From: Termitidicoccus mucosus
GTDB lineage: Bacteria; Verrucomicrobiota; Verrucomicrobiia; Opitutales; Opitutaceae
Length of the DNA stretch: 64,000 nucleotides
Reading direction: 5' to 3'
Assembly (NCBI RefSeq): GCF_038725785.1
Contig: NZ_CP109796.1
Span: 5,704,501-5,768,500 of the forward strand
How positions within the stretch are numbered: the stretch's first letter is position 1; each line of letters starts with the position of its first letter. The notes under the pieces were generated by a model. That model searched no databases. It was not told the origin of the DNA and saw nothing but the letters and a program-made list of their open reading frames with translations. A program made the position numbers and the translations under genes. Positions 26,101 to 34,863 of the stretch are shown one piece after another.

Positions 26101-29100
26101 TAAAGGAGCGTGCGCGTCCAAGCGATACCGCTGGCTTCCGCGTTGAGATAGTGTGGAAGCGAAGACTCATGGGCGCGGCCCATCATGTCGTAATGAGTCT
26201 CGGTGGCGACGATGCGGGCGAGGCCGTCGTGGCCGCCGGGATTGACGCTCCACGAAGCCACGGCGCGGCCCATTTTGTCATAAAAGGTGACGGCGGGGGC
26301 GGAACCGGTGGACTCGGTCTCGATATAATACAACGCCCCCTCCGGAGCGCCGGCGCCGGCCCAGCGGTGGTGTGTGACGCTCTCGGTGCCGTCGGCGCGA
26401 AGCTCGCGCCCGGGACGGGCAAAGGCGTCATATTCCCATGAGGTGACAAGGCCGTTGGGTCCGGTGGCGGACAGCCGGACGCCGAGGGCGGGGTCATATT
26501 CATAAGTTTCCGTCTGCCCGACGGCGTTGACGGTTTTCTGCGGGAAGCGCCCGAGGTCATCATAATTTGTGGTGGCGGTGCGTCCGGCACCGAGGCCCGC
26601 TCCGGTGGTGGTCACCATGGTTTTGTGGCCGAAGGAATCGTGGGTGTAGGTGGTGGTCAGCTTGAGCGGAGAAGTGTCCGGCTCGCCGGGTTCGATGATT
26701 TCCGTGATGAGGAAGCCGGTGGCGGGATCGTATTCAAAATCAGAGGTGCGGGTCTGGACAATCGGGCCGCCACCGTCGGGATTCGGGGCGGTGGTGGTCA
26801 CGGTGCTGCTCGTCAAACGCCCGAGCATCCAACCGCCGAGACCGGTGGCCGAGGGGGTGGCAACCCAGTTTTCATACGTGCTGGTGACGGCTTTTATAAA
26901 TTCCTCGTTGCCGCCGGAGGTGTCGGTCGTGATGGTGACGGCGTTGCCATAATTATCGTAAGTGTAATGGGTGACAGTTTCGGACGTGAGGGTGCCATTT
27001 AGTTCGTAGGTGTTTTGAATAGTCTCGGCGGCATAGGGAAAGACGGTTTTGCCTTCGTTTAACGAAAGCTGGGCATAGTCGGTGGCGGTTTGCGACAGAA
27101 TGACATTATCCTCCGTTTGCGTGATGCTGTCGGTTGGCAAACCGATGCAGGGCCATTCTTGGCTGAACTGCGTCCGGGTGCGGATGCCCGTGCGGGTGTC
27201 GGTGGCCTGCATCCAGGCAAAGCCGAGGTTGCCGCGATCCTGTTCGACCCTCAGCCCTCCGTAGCGGTAGTTGATGTCGTAGGTCCCATCCACGCCATCG
27301 TCATGAGAGACGGTTTTTACGACATGCAGGCCCCCGGCGACATCAAATTGGGGAAAACTCGCGCCGGCTCCCTTCTCATAAACGACCGGGACGCCATCAC
27401 CGTCGCAGGCGGTAAGTGGCGCATACTCGATGGCGACCGAGACATCGAATCCGTTGGTGACTTGGACGAGACGGTCCGGGTTGACTCGCCGATTGATAAC
27501 CGCGCCTTTGGCAATCACATTGTCCCCGTCCCAATTCCAGACCATGTCAAGCGCGCCATCGCCGTTCAAATCAATCAACCGGCCCCCCGCGTCGCCCCGG
27601 TTATCCTGGTGCAATTGGCGGGGAATATCAAAATCAGTGACATACTGCCAGCCTGAACCCGTGTTCAGGTAGGTCGAGCGGGTAGTGTTGTGCCCCCGCA
27701 CGCAGTCCACCAATCCGTCATTATTGATATCAACAAAAACCACGCCCCAGCTTTCATGGTTCTGATAGAGAGAGGTGGGGGCTCGGTATGCCGACGGCCC
27801 TTCGATCCAGCCGTTTCCGGTGTTCATATACACCGCATACTGGTAATTGCCCGAGATCCCGCTGTTGGCGGTGATGAAGTCCACCAGTCCGTCCCCATTG
27901 ATGTCCACCAACTGGCCACCGAGGGGGAGCGAGGGATATTGAGAGCTGTTCTGCCGTTTGACCAAAGGGTGGGGCAGGATGTATTCGGGGGCTGTTCTTG
28001 ATGTGGTTGCGCTCGTTTTGATATATGACATGCTCCCTTGGTCCTGAGCCCTTATGAGATCAGCATGACCATCGCCATCCAGATCGACACGGCGTTCGCC
28101 GTAATCGATGAACCGTTCCCCCACTCTTTGAAACGGGTCCTTCCACGAGTGGGAGGCGGCATGCGCCCACGCAGAGCCGCGGACGCCCTCTGAACCGCCG
28201 CCGTGGTTCAGCCATGTGTCGTCATACACGGGGATGGCAAGCTCCGACATGTAATTGCCCGTGGTATTGATATCAATGCCACTCACATAATGTTCCGAAT
28301 TCGCCGAGAAATCCGGCCTGCCGTCCCAATTGTAATCCAGAATCACCGGGTGAGCACGGGCGAGTCCGATGTAACTAAAATATACAAACCCGGGATAATC
28401 ATCCTGATTAAAGGTGAAAGGAGGATTCGCGGGGAGCGAAAATCGGTTGCTGAACTGCCATCCCGAGCCAGTGTTCAGCCACACATTGCCTCCCTGGCTC
28501 ATTATATCGACGAGTCCATCCACATTATAATCCTCAAACCTGGCCCCCGTGTCGGCATAGTAGGTCGAGTTATTTGAAAGCGTCACGGGCAGGCGGTAAT
28601 CCGGGAGTCCGTTGCTGCCATTGGCAGGCGTCCATCCGTCCGGGGTGTTCAGCCACGCATTATTGGCTCCCGTGGAGATGTTCTGGACGCAATCCACCAA
28701 ACCATCCCCGTTCAGGTCAATGAAAGCCACCCCCTGCTGGGGGAGCGCATTCCCGCCGCTCGCACCCGCAATCATGGCGGGGGGCTCCCAAGCGGACGCC
28801 GCCGTGTCAAAACCATTGGGCGGATCACCGTATTCGAAGGTGAGCGGCTTGTAATAGACACCTTCCAACCCCGTTTCGGTGATGGAGGCCAGCATGGAGC
28901 GGTTGTTGTGGGCGCGCTGGACATAGGAGAGCGAATAGGAGCGCACGCTGGTGTCGCCATGAGTCGCGGTTATTGATTTCAGACGTTTCAGCGAAGACAC
29001 CTTGGCTCCGTGGATATAGGCAAACGAGGTGTCCGGCCTGCTTTCGTAGTCAAATACGACCGAGGCATAGGTGGCAAGACCGGTCCCGTCGTTTCCTGTA

Positions 29101-31520
29101 TATTTTATCTCCGCCAGCACCTGTTGCCCGTTAGCCGCGTCCACTTCGTAATGAAAAGTCATGTAATTGCCCGCCGTGTCGCTGATTTTGCTCACCGCCC
29201 ATGACAGAGGTTCGGCAACGCCTCCGCCGGAGGCCAGTGGCGGACGGAAAACCGAGCCAGGCGTATTGCCAAATTCGATGACAAGGCCGGACTTGGTCCA
29301 GGCCTTGAACCACGCCGGACTCATGCCGGATGCAGTGCTCCCGTATGAGACCACCCGGGTGAATGATTCCAGCTCGGTGCGATATTCCGAATTATTTTCG
29401 CCATACTCGCCGTCAACCACCATCAGCCTTTGGCCGTCGAGGTGGAAGCGATCCTGTCTTGTAAAATTCACCGTCCGTGTTTGTCCGTCGATCAACTTCG
29501 TCTGTCCGCCGCGGGAAATCGCCGACAGGCCTCCGATGGACCAGCCATAGCCCGCCACGCCCGCTCCCGCCTGGCTGCTGTAATTCAGGGTGATCTTCGG
29601 TTCCACTCCCGCCGTGCCGGGGGACACCGCGATGGGAATAGTGTAGGTAGCCGCGCCGTTTTTATCCACGGAGAACTCGCCTGCCGTCGTGCCCACCGCG
29701 AGGGTGCCGCCGGCCAGAGGCGCGGGCCAGCCCGCCGGCACGGTGTTGCCCAGCGCGCTAGTTCCCGCGTCATAGTGGCGGGGATCGGTGCCAAGGTTAT
29801 ATTCGGCGATGTTGGTCAGCCCGTCGCCGTCGGGATCGCCCAAGGTGTCGGCGGGATCGAGGTCGTGCTGGTCCGCCCAATCCACAGGCAAAGTGACAGG
29901 GGCGTTTGGATCGGTGGAGACGGTGAGGGGCGCGCTCCAATCAGACCAGTTTCCTGCCGCATCCCGAGCGCGAACCGACATGAGATAGGAGGCGCCTCTT
30001 TGGAGCCCGGAAACAGTAATCTGGGTGCCGATCACATGGTTGTTTATACTCATCCCATCCTTGCACACTTCGTAAGTCTCGACACCCACATTGTCCGTGC
30101 AAGCCGTCCATGAGAGAGTAAAGCTTGTGGCGTCGATGGCACTTGCCGCCAGCCCGGTGGGAACGGACGGCGCCGTGGTATCGGGGGGGATGTCCGAAAC
30201 CACGATGGTGACTTCCGCGCCTCCGCCCCATGCGCCCGCGGAATCACCTCCCGCGCAATGAAACGCATAGGTGCCCGTGCCGGCGGGAGTCCAGTCCGCG
30301 GTGATGACGCTGTTGGATGAGTTTGACGGTGCCAGGTCTTGCGTGGAGATGTTTGACCATCCGGTTGCATCAGGCTGCGCACCGCTCCACTCCACTTGCG
30401 GATGAACCCAGTCCGACCCTGAAATGCCACGGTTCCACCAGATGCCATGAGCGTTAAGATTCCCATCGACATCGGCGAGCGTTGCGGTCAATGTCGTGGT
30501 CTCGCCCACATGCATGGCGGTTTTGGTTGCGGTCAGGGATGACGGGCCGGGTGCGTGGTTCTCCGAGGTCACATTGACAATGACTGTTCCGGATTCCGCT
30601 CCCAATGCATCATAGGCGCGCGCATGAAAATGGTATGTCCCGATCGAATTGAGCGTGTATGAAAACGAACCGGAGGACGTGGTGGAATTATAAATTTCCT
30701 GCCAGCTCGCCCCTCCGTCAACGCTTACCCAAAGCCGGGTGCGCTGATAGTTGCCATCCGGGTCCGACGCCAGGATGGAAAAGGTCAGCGAGCTGCCATT
30801 GGGCATGCCCATGTCATGCGTTTGCCCTCCCGTGAGATTCACGCCGCCAAGGCCCAGTGTGATCACGGGATTGCGATTCGCCACGACGACGGTGTGTGAT
30901 ATGGTTAGCGACTCGGCTCCGTTTGTGTCCCGCGCCTTTGCGGTGAACAGGTAGGTGGTGCCCGCGGCGCCCGCGGTGATTGCGTAGGAATCAAGATACG
31001 CGCCGGAGCCGCTGCCGGTCAGCCCGCCCGAAAACCCGTCGTGCCGATGAGGGCTCCCGTTTAGGTCAAGCAGGATTGCTTCAAGATTCCCGGTGGCATC
31101 GGTGGCCGCAGCCCGCAGTGTGAATGCCTGTCCCGTGAGAACCTCGGAAGGCAGATTCGCCCAGGCGATGGCAGGGGGAGTGTTGGGGTCATACACATTC
31201 ACAGTGATGCCGGACTCATGAATGGGTATCGGATAGGAAAGCAATCTCACCGAGGCCGAAAAATTCGCCGGCCCCGGTGTGTTATCAGCACTGGAGACTG
31301 GAATATACACTGAATTGTAACCATACTCGCTGGCGCAATAGCTGCCATTCTTGTATATTGTTCCCCAAAGTGTGTCGGTTTGATAATAATCAGAATAATA
31401 GAAAACAACCGTGTATGGCCGGCCGATCGCCACGCTGCCTGAATATACCCACTCCCCGCGGGCCGAGGCGCCGCAGAGCCCCGCCGCCACTATCAAAAAT
31501 ATTGTGATTTTTGTTTTCAT
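23118..31520 (-). CDS. Giant secreted SpvB/TcdB/RHS polymorphic-toxin-like protein
   Basis: 2800 residues. A signal peptide (1-21) is followed by Ig/PKD-like repeats (about 100-440), an Fn3 domain (about 450-540) and an acidic calcium-type repeat (DPDGDGLTNIAEYNLGTD). An SpvB domain begins near 613 (SYSIPIAV-like TYTIPIAVSPG, YGWSIGGLS). FG-GAP/VCBS repeats cover about 913-1320 with many DINGDGLVD units. A TcdB-middle segment follows (NPDRLVQVTNGFDVSVAIEY). YD/RHS repeats run to the core (LGRFLSADPF near 2410, YSYVDNNPLN). After a glycine-rich hydrophobic linker the last about 170 residues (from about 2627) are AT-rich in codon use and match nothing I know. The layout equals a Tc-toxin B and C subunit fused in one chain: a shell enclosing a variable effector. 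Confidence 0.85.
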   Translation of the reverse strand: MKTKITIFLIVAAGLCGASARGEWVYSGSVAIGRPYTVVFYYSDYYQTDTLWGTIYKNGSYCASEYGYNSVYIPVSSADNTPGPANFSASVRLLSYPIPIHESGITVNVYDPNTPPAIAWANLPSEVLTGQAFTLRAAATDATGNLEAILLDLNGSPHRHDGFSGGLTGSGSGAYLDSYAITAGAAGTTYLFTAKARDTNGAESLTISHTVVVANRNPVITLGLGGVNLTGGQTHDMGMPNGSSLTFSILASDPDGNYQRTRLWVSVDGGASWQEIYNSTTSSGSFSYTLNSIGTYHFHARAYDALGAESGTVIVNVTSENHAPGPSSLTATKTAMHVGETTTLTATLADVDGNLNAHGIWWNRGISGSDWVHPQVEWSGAQPDATGWSNISTQDLAPSNSSNSVITADWTPAGTGTYAFHCAGGDSAGAWGGGAEVTIVVSDIPPDTTAPSVPTGLAASAIDATSFTLSWTACTDNVGVETYEVCKDGMSINNHVIGTQITVSGLQRGASYLMSVRARDAAGNWSDWSAPLTVSTDPNAPVTLPVDWADQHDLDPADTLGDPDGDGLTNIAEYNLGTDPRHYDAGTSALGNTVPAGWPAPLAGGTLAVGTTAGEFSVDKNGAATYTIPIAVSPGTAGVEPKITLNYSSQAGAGVAGYGWSIGGLSAISRGGQTKLIDGQTRTVNFTRQDRFHLDGQRLMVVDGEYGENNSEYRTELESFTRVVSYGSTASGMSPAWFKAWTKSGLVIEFGNTPGSVFRPPLASGGGVAEPLSWAVSKISDTAGNYMTFHYEVDAANGQQVLAEIKYTGNDGTGLATYASVVFDYESRPDTSFAYIHGAKVSSLKRLKSITATHGDTSVRSYSLSYVQRAHNNRSMLASITETGLEGVYYKPLTFEYGDPPNGFDTAASAWEPPAMIAGASGGNALPQQGVAFIDLNGDGLVDCVQNISTGANNAWLNTPDGWTPANGSNGLPDYRLPVTLSNNSTYYADTGARFEDYNVDGLVDIMSQGGNVWLNTGSGWQFSNRFSLPANPPFTFNQDDYPGFVYFSYIGLARAHPVILDYNWDGRPDFSANSEHYVSGIDINTTGNYMSELAIPVYDDTWLNHGGGSEGVRGSAWAHAASHSWKDPFQRVGERFIDYGERRVDLDGDGHADLIRAQDQGSMSYIKTSATTSRTAPEYILPHPLVKRQNSSQYPSLPLGGQLVDINGDGLVDFITANSGISGNYQYAVYMNTGNGWIEGPSAYRAPTSLYQNHESWGVVFVDINNDGLVDCVRGHNTTRSTYLNTGSGWQYVTDFDIPRQLHQDNRGDAGGRLIDLNGDGALDMVWNWDGDNVIAKGAVINRRVNPDRLVQVTNGFDVSVAIEYAPLTACDGDGVPVVYEKGAGASFPQFDVAGGLHVVKTVSHDDGVDGTYDINYRYGGLRVEQDRGNLGFAWMQATDTRTGIRTRTQFSQEWPCIGLPTDSITQTEDNVILSQTATDYAQLSLNEGKTVFPYAAETIQNTYELNGTLTSETVTHYTYDNYGNAVTITTDTSGGNEEFIKAVTSTYENWVATPSATGLGGWMLGRLTSSTVTTTAPNPDGGGPIVQTRTSDFEYDPATGFLITEIIEPGEPDTSPLKLTTTYTHDSFGHKTMVTTTGAGLGAGRTATTNYDDLGRFPQKTVNAVGQTETYEYDPALGVRLSATGPNGLVTSWEYDAFARPGRELRADGTESVTHHRWAGAGAPEGALYYIETESTGSAPAVTFYDKMGRAVASWSVNPGGHDGLARIVATETHYDMMGRAHESSLPHYLNAEASGIAWTRTLLYDDLGRPLEISTPDDEAGGGAVLSSIEYDGLVTRTINPLGQVERVAKNTQGQVVTRINNLYGTGANRGEIRYYYDAYGSLLKTSVYRENGTTAATTFEYDNRGRKVGMASPDMGAWTYAYNALGELVSQTDAKGQTTTLTYDALGRLATRTDRDASAVIKCVTTWTYDNSTIPGGNKSKGKLLSVLVQATGKPDYQETFFYDSLGRQSGITRSIDGNNYTIGQEYDSCGRPSVTIYPGGFRVRNAYNSLGVLKEVRADGGVMPSSWLNDVRPNHLFWQADAYTVTGAISGGTIGNGLSYDRVVSTVTGRVSAVVSGIGLGTQTQYHTYHYDALGQVINRADHVLGREETFAYDGLNRLVQWQLQAVAGSGVTGVPPVIPKTVTISYNVLGNITAKSDYGAYSYTSANNTGPHAVTSVYDAAENITHTYTYDANGNLLSGAGREMTWTTFNQVETITQGATGTSFRFGAGRERIAQEHSDGTKTLYIGDLYERVTNTSTGFTEEKYHVYSPFGKVATRTVRSDSLIETRYYHLDGLGSIVAVSDEWGRVEKRFAFDPWGGREVLLDFHAGQGGKVTRGFTGHEHLDDFGLIHMNGRVFDPALGRFLSADPFVGDGGSSQAYNRYSYVDNNPLNATDPSGYVSLKEMLPAIVAIVVYAVVTIFCPYAWVAAAAGGFAGGYTEARVNGASFSDSVKAGFKGAVVSAMTASVSGYIGGYFDAARKGTGIWSNDFMNWTGRTLSHAVVGGLASEAQGGEFRHGFYSSAASAGIMHIKGVEAYMGKNTGGWHVAGRTAVAALIGGTAAELAGGKFANGAWASAMQHLFNAESKRYRITNQEEITGKEIAGSMVTDEKIYNTIANIEEKKTWGDVWRQGISELNQRLASDGKAIEIAVVEDVIGYAQYINDRLNNSIQYADIIFHGSGSNSEELVRIRNSKDWQFKDSSSRLGFESYTKRAFGTISPHYTFCNPRSKAYDYAFPVERFNGFFFNKGPFQTK

Positions 31521-32704
31521 GGTGTGGCGGATGAAGGCGGGTTGACGCCGGATATCCCGGCTTTGGGGAGGGCTGAGACGAGCCTGCGGGCCTCGTTCAT
31601 CCCGCTGACCGAGCGGATGCAGCCGGACTCGTCGGCAATGTATAACAATGCCGGGGAGGTCAGCCCCAGTTCCGCCGCGATTTCACCGGATGCATCATAT
31701 ACCTGTTGTCCGGGCGGCCCTCCGGTCTCCGCCGCCCGCCGGGCCGCCTCAGTGTCCTTGTCCAGGCAGATCCCGACAAATTCTTTTCCCGGAAAGCGCT
31801 CGGCTAGCGCTTTTACAGCCATCGCCCCCCCGATGGCATCCTTCGACCAACTATATATCCATGTCTCTTTTCCATCCGTCAACGGGAGCAGCCCGGTGAG
31901 CCGTCTCCCCGTCAGCCCATATCTTTTCTGCATGATCCGGCATTCATTTATCAAATGGAGAGGCAGATTTTTCATCTCCATCAACTCTGCCACGATTGCG
32001 GCTCCCCGCTCCTGCGAGCTGTCGCGGGCAATGCACAGCAACCCTTCGTAACCATTGGGTGCATCTGGAAATTCCTCAATCAATGCGCGTTCAACCTGCT
32101 CGCATTCGGCCAAGTAAGCATCAAATGCAAATTCCGCCCGCGCTTCATCCGGCGTGCCCGGCTGATTCCGACGGGAGTCCCTCCGTCCATCCGCAGACGA
32201 AGGCACAATCTTCCTCTCTGATAATCTTTTTTGGAGATTATGATACTGTGAATGCGCAACCATTTCGCAACGCACGCCAGCAGGAAAGCTTTTGTCAGAT
32301 CGTATATTCTCAAGCATTTGCAATCGGCGTGTCTCACCTGAAGGATCGCCCGCCCTGGCTGCGTTGAGGAGTGCAGTATATTCAAGTTTGCGTGCCTCAC
32401 GATGATTCTCCGGCGCCACGGCCTTCTCTTGGTAAGAGCGGAGTTTGGCTGCCTGCTCCAGCCAAGCTCTGGCCTCGGCTGTGCGGGCGGATTGAAATTC
32501 CGCCGCACTTGCGAACCGCCCGGGCTTCGTTACGCGCACGGCTTTTAGCGCCGCCAATTCCGGATCAATGCCATCGCCTTCCCCTGCCGTTATCAGACTT
32601 GTTGTTTCAGCGGTATTGGGCACGGGCATTTCCTGGGGTGAGGATTGCGCCAATGTGACACCGACAATATGAAACATGAACAGGGAGAGGGAGATCAATC
32701 GCAT
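31517..32704 (-). CDS. Exported protein with a C-terminal thioredoxin-like fold lacking CXXC
   Basis: 395 residues from the ATG at 32704, which opens a signal peptide (LISLSLFMFHIVGVTLAQ); a longer upstream frame runs back into the GH127 region and is not used. The middle (about 60-270) is helical and charged. The C-terminal about 120 residues read like a TlpA/AhpC-type thioredoxin fold: KETWIYSWSKDAIGGAMAVKALAERFPGK, FVGICLDKD, and a SPALLYIADESG strand. In that fold the redox CXXC would sit near WSKDA, and it is absent, so a thiol-disulfide activity is unlikely. The gene overlaps the RHS gene by ATGA and is its upstream partner, suggesting a role in folding or export of the giant protein. 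Confidence 0.6.
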   Translation of the reverse strand: MRLISLSLFMFHIVGVTLAQSSPQEMPVPNTAETTSLITAGEGDGIDPELAALKAVRVTKPGRFASAAEFQSARTAEARAWLEQAAKLRSYQEKAVAPENHREARKLEYTALLNAARAGDPSGETRRLQMLENIRSDKSFPAGVRCEMVAHSQYHNLQKRLSERKIVPSSADGRRDSRRNQPGTPDEARAEFAFDAYLAECEQVERALIEEFPDAPNGYEGLLCIARDSSQERGAAIVAELMEMKNLPLHLINECRIMQKRYGLTGRRLTGLLPLTDGKETWIYSWSKDAIGGAMAVKALAERFPGKEFVGICLDKDTEAARRAAETGGPPGQQVYDASGEIAAELGLTSPALLYIADESGCIRSVSGMNEARRLVSALPKAGISGVNPPSSATP

Positions 32705-32805
32705 GGGGAGGGATAGGTGGGGGTTGTCTTTAACCACGTATTGCGTGCAACGGGGTGAATGAAGAATGGGAGAAAGAATAAAGAGGGAGAAATATATATG
32801 TCGCG

Positions 32806-34863
32806 TCAGCGGACCGGGAGCCAGACGGACATTTCGGCGTCGCCGCGGTTGCCCCACGCGTAATAGGGAATGAGCTTCAACGTGAAGGGCTCGGGGCGGG
32901 CCGCGCCGGTCCTGCGGTAGAGTTCGTCGGGTTGCCAAGGCTGGCGTTTGAGGGCGATGGCGGGCAGCGTGATGGCGCGCATTCCGGCGCCGGCGATGGT
33001 CGCGGGCACGACGTGGCATTTCGAGTGATCGTGCCCGGCGGCGCGGACGGCCACATCCTGAAGCCGGATGTCCCGGGGCAGGTCGTTCGACTCGAGGCAA
33101 TAGACCAGCGGACCGTATTTGACCGTGACCTGGTCGAGGGTTTCCTCCACCAGGGGATTGGCCTCCCATAATTCGACGCCGAAGGGGAGGTCCAGCTCGA
33201 TCACGTCGCCCGGTTTCCAGGCGCGCCTGATCTCGAAATACGAGCCGGGCCGGGGCCGGCCTTCGGCCGGTTTTCCGGCGACGCGCACCGAGGCCGGTTC
33301 CTTCAGCCAGCCGGGAATGCGCAGCCTGATCGCGACCGGCTTGGCCGGGGCCTCGGTGATGGTGAGCCGCACCGCGCCGTCCCAAGGATAGCCGGTTTCC
33401 TGCCTGAGGCGGATGCGGCCGCCGTCGGTCCACGCGGTGTCGAGTTCGCTGGCCGCGTAAAGGTGCACCCAGAGCGTGTCCGGCGAAAGCGAATAGACGT
33501 AGTTGTGCGCCTCGGCGATGGTGCGGACGACATTGGGCGGGCAGCAGAAACTCGCCGGGATGTTGGGCTCGCGGGTGCGCGACCAGCGCAGCGGCACCTT
33601 GAAGTCGTGGAGTTTCTTGAGCGCGTTGACGTAGAAATAGTCCCTACCCTCGAGGCTGATGCCGGGAAGGACGCCGTTGTAGAGCGTCTGCTCGAAGAGG
33701 TCGGCGCAGCGCGCGTCGCCCGTGATCTGGAGCATGCGCCAGATCCACATCGCATAGCCGATGGTGGCGCAGGTTTCGTTGTAGGCGGTGAGATTGGGCA
33801 GCTGGTAGCCGCGCCCGTAGGCCTGGTGCACGGTCTTGATGGCGTGGTGCTGCGTGTAATCGACGCCGTCGGGCGAGGCCCCGTCGTAGAGCGCGCCGGT
33901 CATGCCGGTGATATAGAGTTTTTGCCCGGAGACGTCGGCGGCGATGGTCGAGAGGGTGCCGAGGAGCGTCGTGTCTCCGTTTTCCGAATACACGTCGGCG
34001 ACGCCGGCATAGAGGTAATTGGCGCGCACGGCGTGGCCGACGGCCGCGGTCATCTCCCGGAACGGCATGCGGTCCTGGTTATGGTCGCTGCCCTCGCCGG
34101 ACGGCACGAGGCCGCGGATCTCGATCAACTGCCGCGCGAGTTCGAGGTAGCGGGGCTCGCCGGTGACGCGGTAAAGCTCGACCACGCCCATGTAGTGCGA
34201 GGGGCAGATGGCGTTGCGGGCGAGTTCGCGGGGCTTGTCCTTGCAGAGCCGGTCGATGTAGTCGGCGGCCTTGCGGGCGAGCGCGAGCAGGGAGTCCTTG
34301 CCGGTGGCGCGATGGTGCACGCACGCCGCGGTCATGAGATGCCCCATGTTGTAGGTCTCGAAATGCTCGCGGTCGGCAAATTCGCGCACGTCGCCGCCGT
34401 TGCGCTGCGGGATGATGGTCTGGGTGTGCAGGTAGCCGTCCTCGCGCTGGGCCTTGCCGACGACCTCGATGATGCGGTCGAGCTGCGCGTCGATGGCGGG
34501 GTCGCGCGTGACGGCGTAAACCTGGGCGAGCGCCTCGACCCACTTGAGGAAATCGCCGTCGTTGAAGGGCGGGCCGGAGAAGTCGCCTTTTTGCAGGCCC
34601 GCCGCGATGAGATAGTTGGCCCAGGCGTGGCTGCCCTTGTCGTCCTGAAAGATTTTCCACAGGTGGGGCACCATGGTGTCGCGGCAAACGTCGAAGCGCT
34701 CCGCCCAGAAACCGGACGTCCACTTCACGTCATCGAGATCGACCATGTACATTTTGGCGAATGGCGACGAGGTGGTGTCGATCAGGGCGTTTTTCCCGGC
34801 GGGGAGCGGCACGGCGGCAAGGAGGGCGGGAATGACGAGCAGGGGGAGGCGTGTGTTTTTCAT
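32806..34863 (-). CDS. GH127 beta-L-arabinofuranosidase-family enzyme, exported
   Basis: 685 residues from the ATG at 34863; an N-terminal signal peptide (LLVIPALLAAVPLPAG) supports that start over the longer read-through frame. The alpha/alpha barrel with the DUF1680 signature is clear: VKWTSGFWAERFD, YNMGHLMTAACVHHRATG, YNETCATIGYAMW and SFCCPPNVVRT. Glu363, Cys365 and the Cys440-Cys441 pair match the zinc-thiolate catalytic set of the family by motif and spacing. GH127 members release beta-L-arabinofuranose. One Bacteroides member instead removes aceric acid from RG-II, so either pectic substrate is possible. It is the last gene of the isomerase/transketolase/kinase operon, overlapping the kinase by ATGA (34860-34863). 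Confidence 0.88.
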   Translation of the reverse strand: MKNTRLPLLVIPALLAAVPLPAGKNALIDTTSSPFAKMYMVDLDDVKWTSGFWAERFDVCRDTMVPHLWKIFQDDKGSHAWANYLIAAGLQKGDFSGPPFNDGDFLKWVEALAQVYAVTRDPAIDAQLDRIIEVVGKAQREDGYLHTQTIIPQRNGGDVREFADREHFETYNMGHLMTAACVHHRATGKDSLLALARKAADYIDRLCKDKPRELARNAICPSHYMGVVELYRVTGEPRYLELARQLIEIRGLVPSGEGSDHNQDRMPFREMTAAVGHAVRANYLYAGVADVYSENGDTTLLGTLSTIAADVSGQKLYITGMTGALYDGASPDGVDYTQHHAIKTVHQAYGRGYQLPNLTAYNETCATIGYAMWIWRMLQITGDARCADLFEQTLYNGVLPGISLEGRDYFYVNALKKLHDFKVPLRWSRTREPNIPASFCCPPNVVRTIAEAHNYVYSLSPDTLWVHLYAASELDTAWTDGGRIRLRQETGYPWDGAVRLTITEAPAKPVAIRLRIPGWLKEPASVRVAGKPAEGRPRPGSYFEIRRAWKPGDVIELDLPFGVELWEANPLVEETLDQVTVKYGPLVYCLESNDLPRDIRLQDVAVRAAGHDHSKCHVVPATIAGAGMRAITLPAIALKRQPWQPDELYRRTGAARPEPFTLKLIPYYAWGNRGDAEMSVWLPVR

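Noticed and set aside
26000-29700. Tandem repeats in the RHS gene as a possible CRISPR array or satellite.
   Set aside because: They are degenerate YD, RHS and FG-GAP protein repeats in frame, without constant-length spacers.
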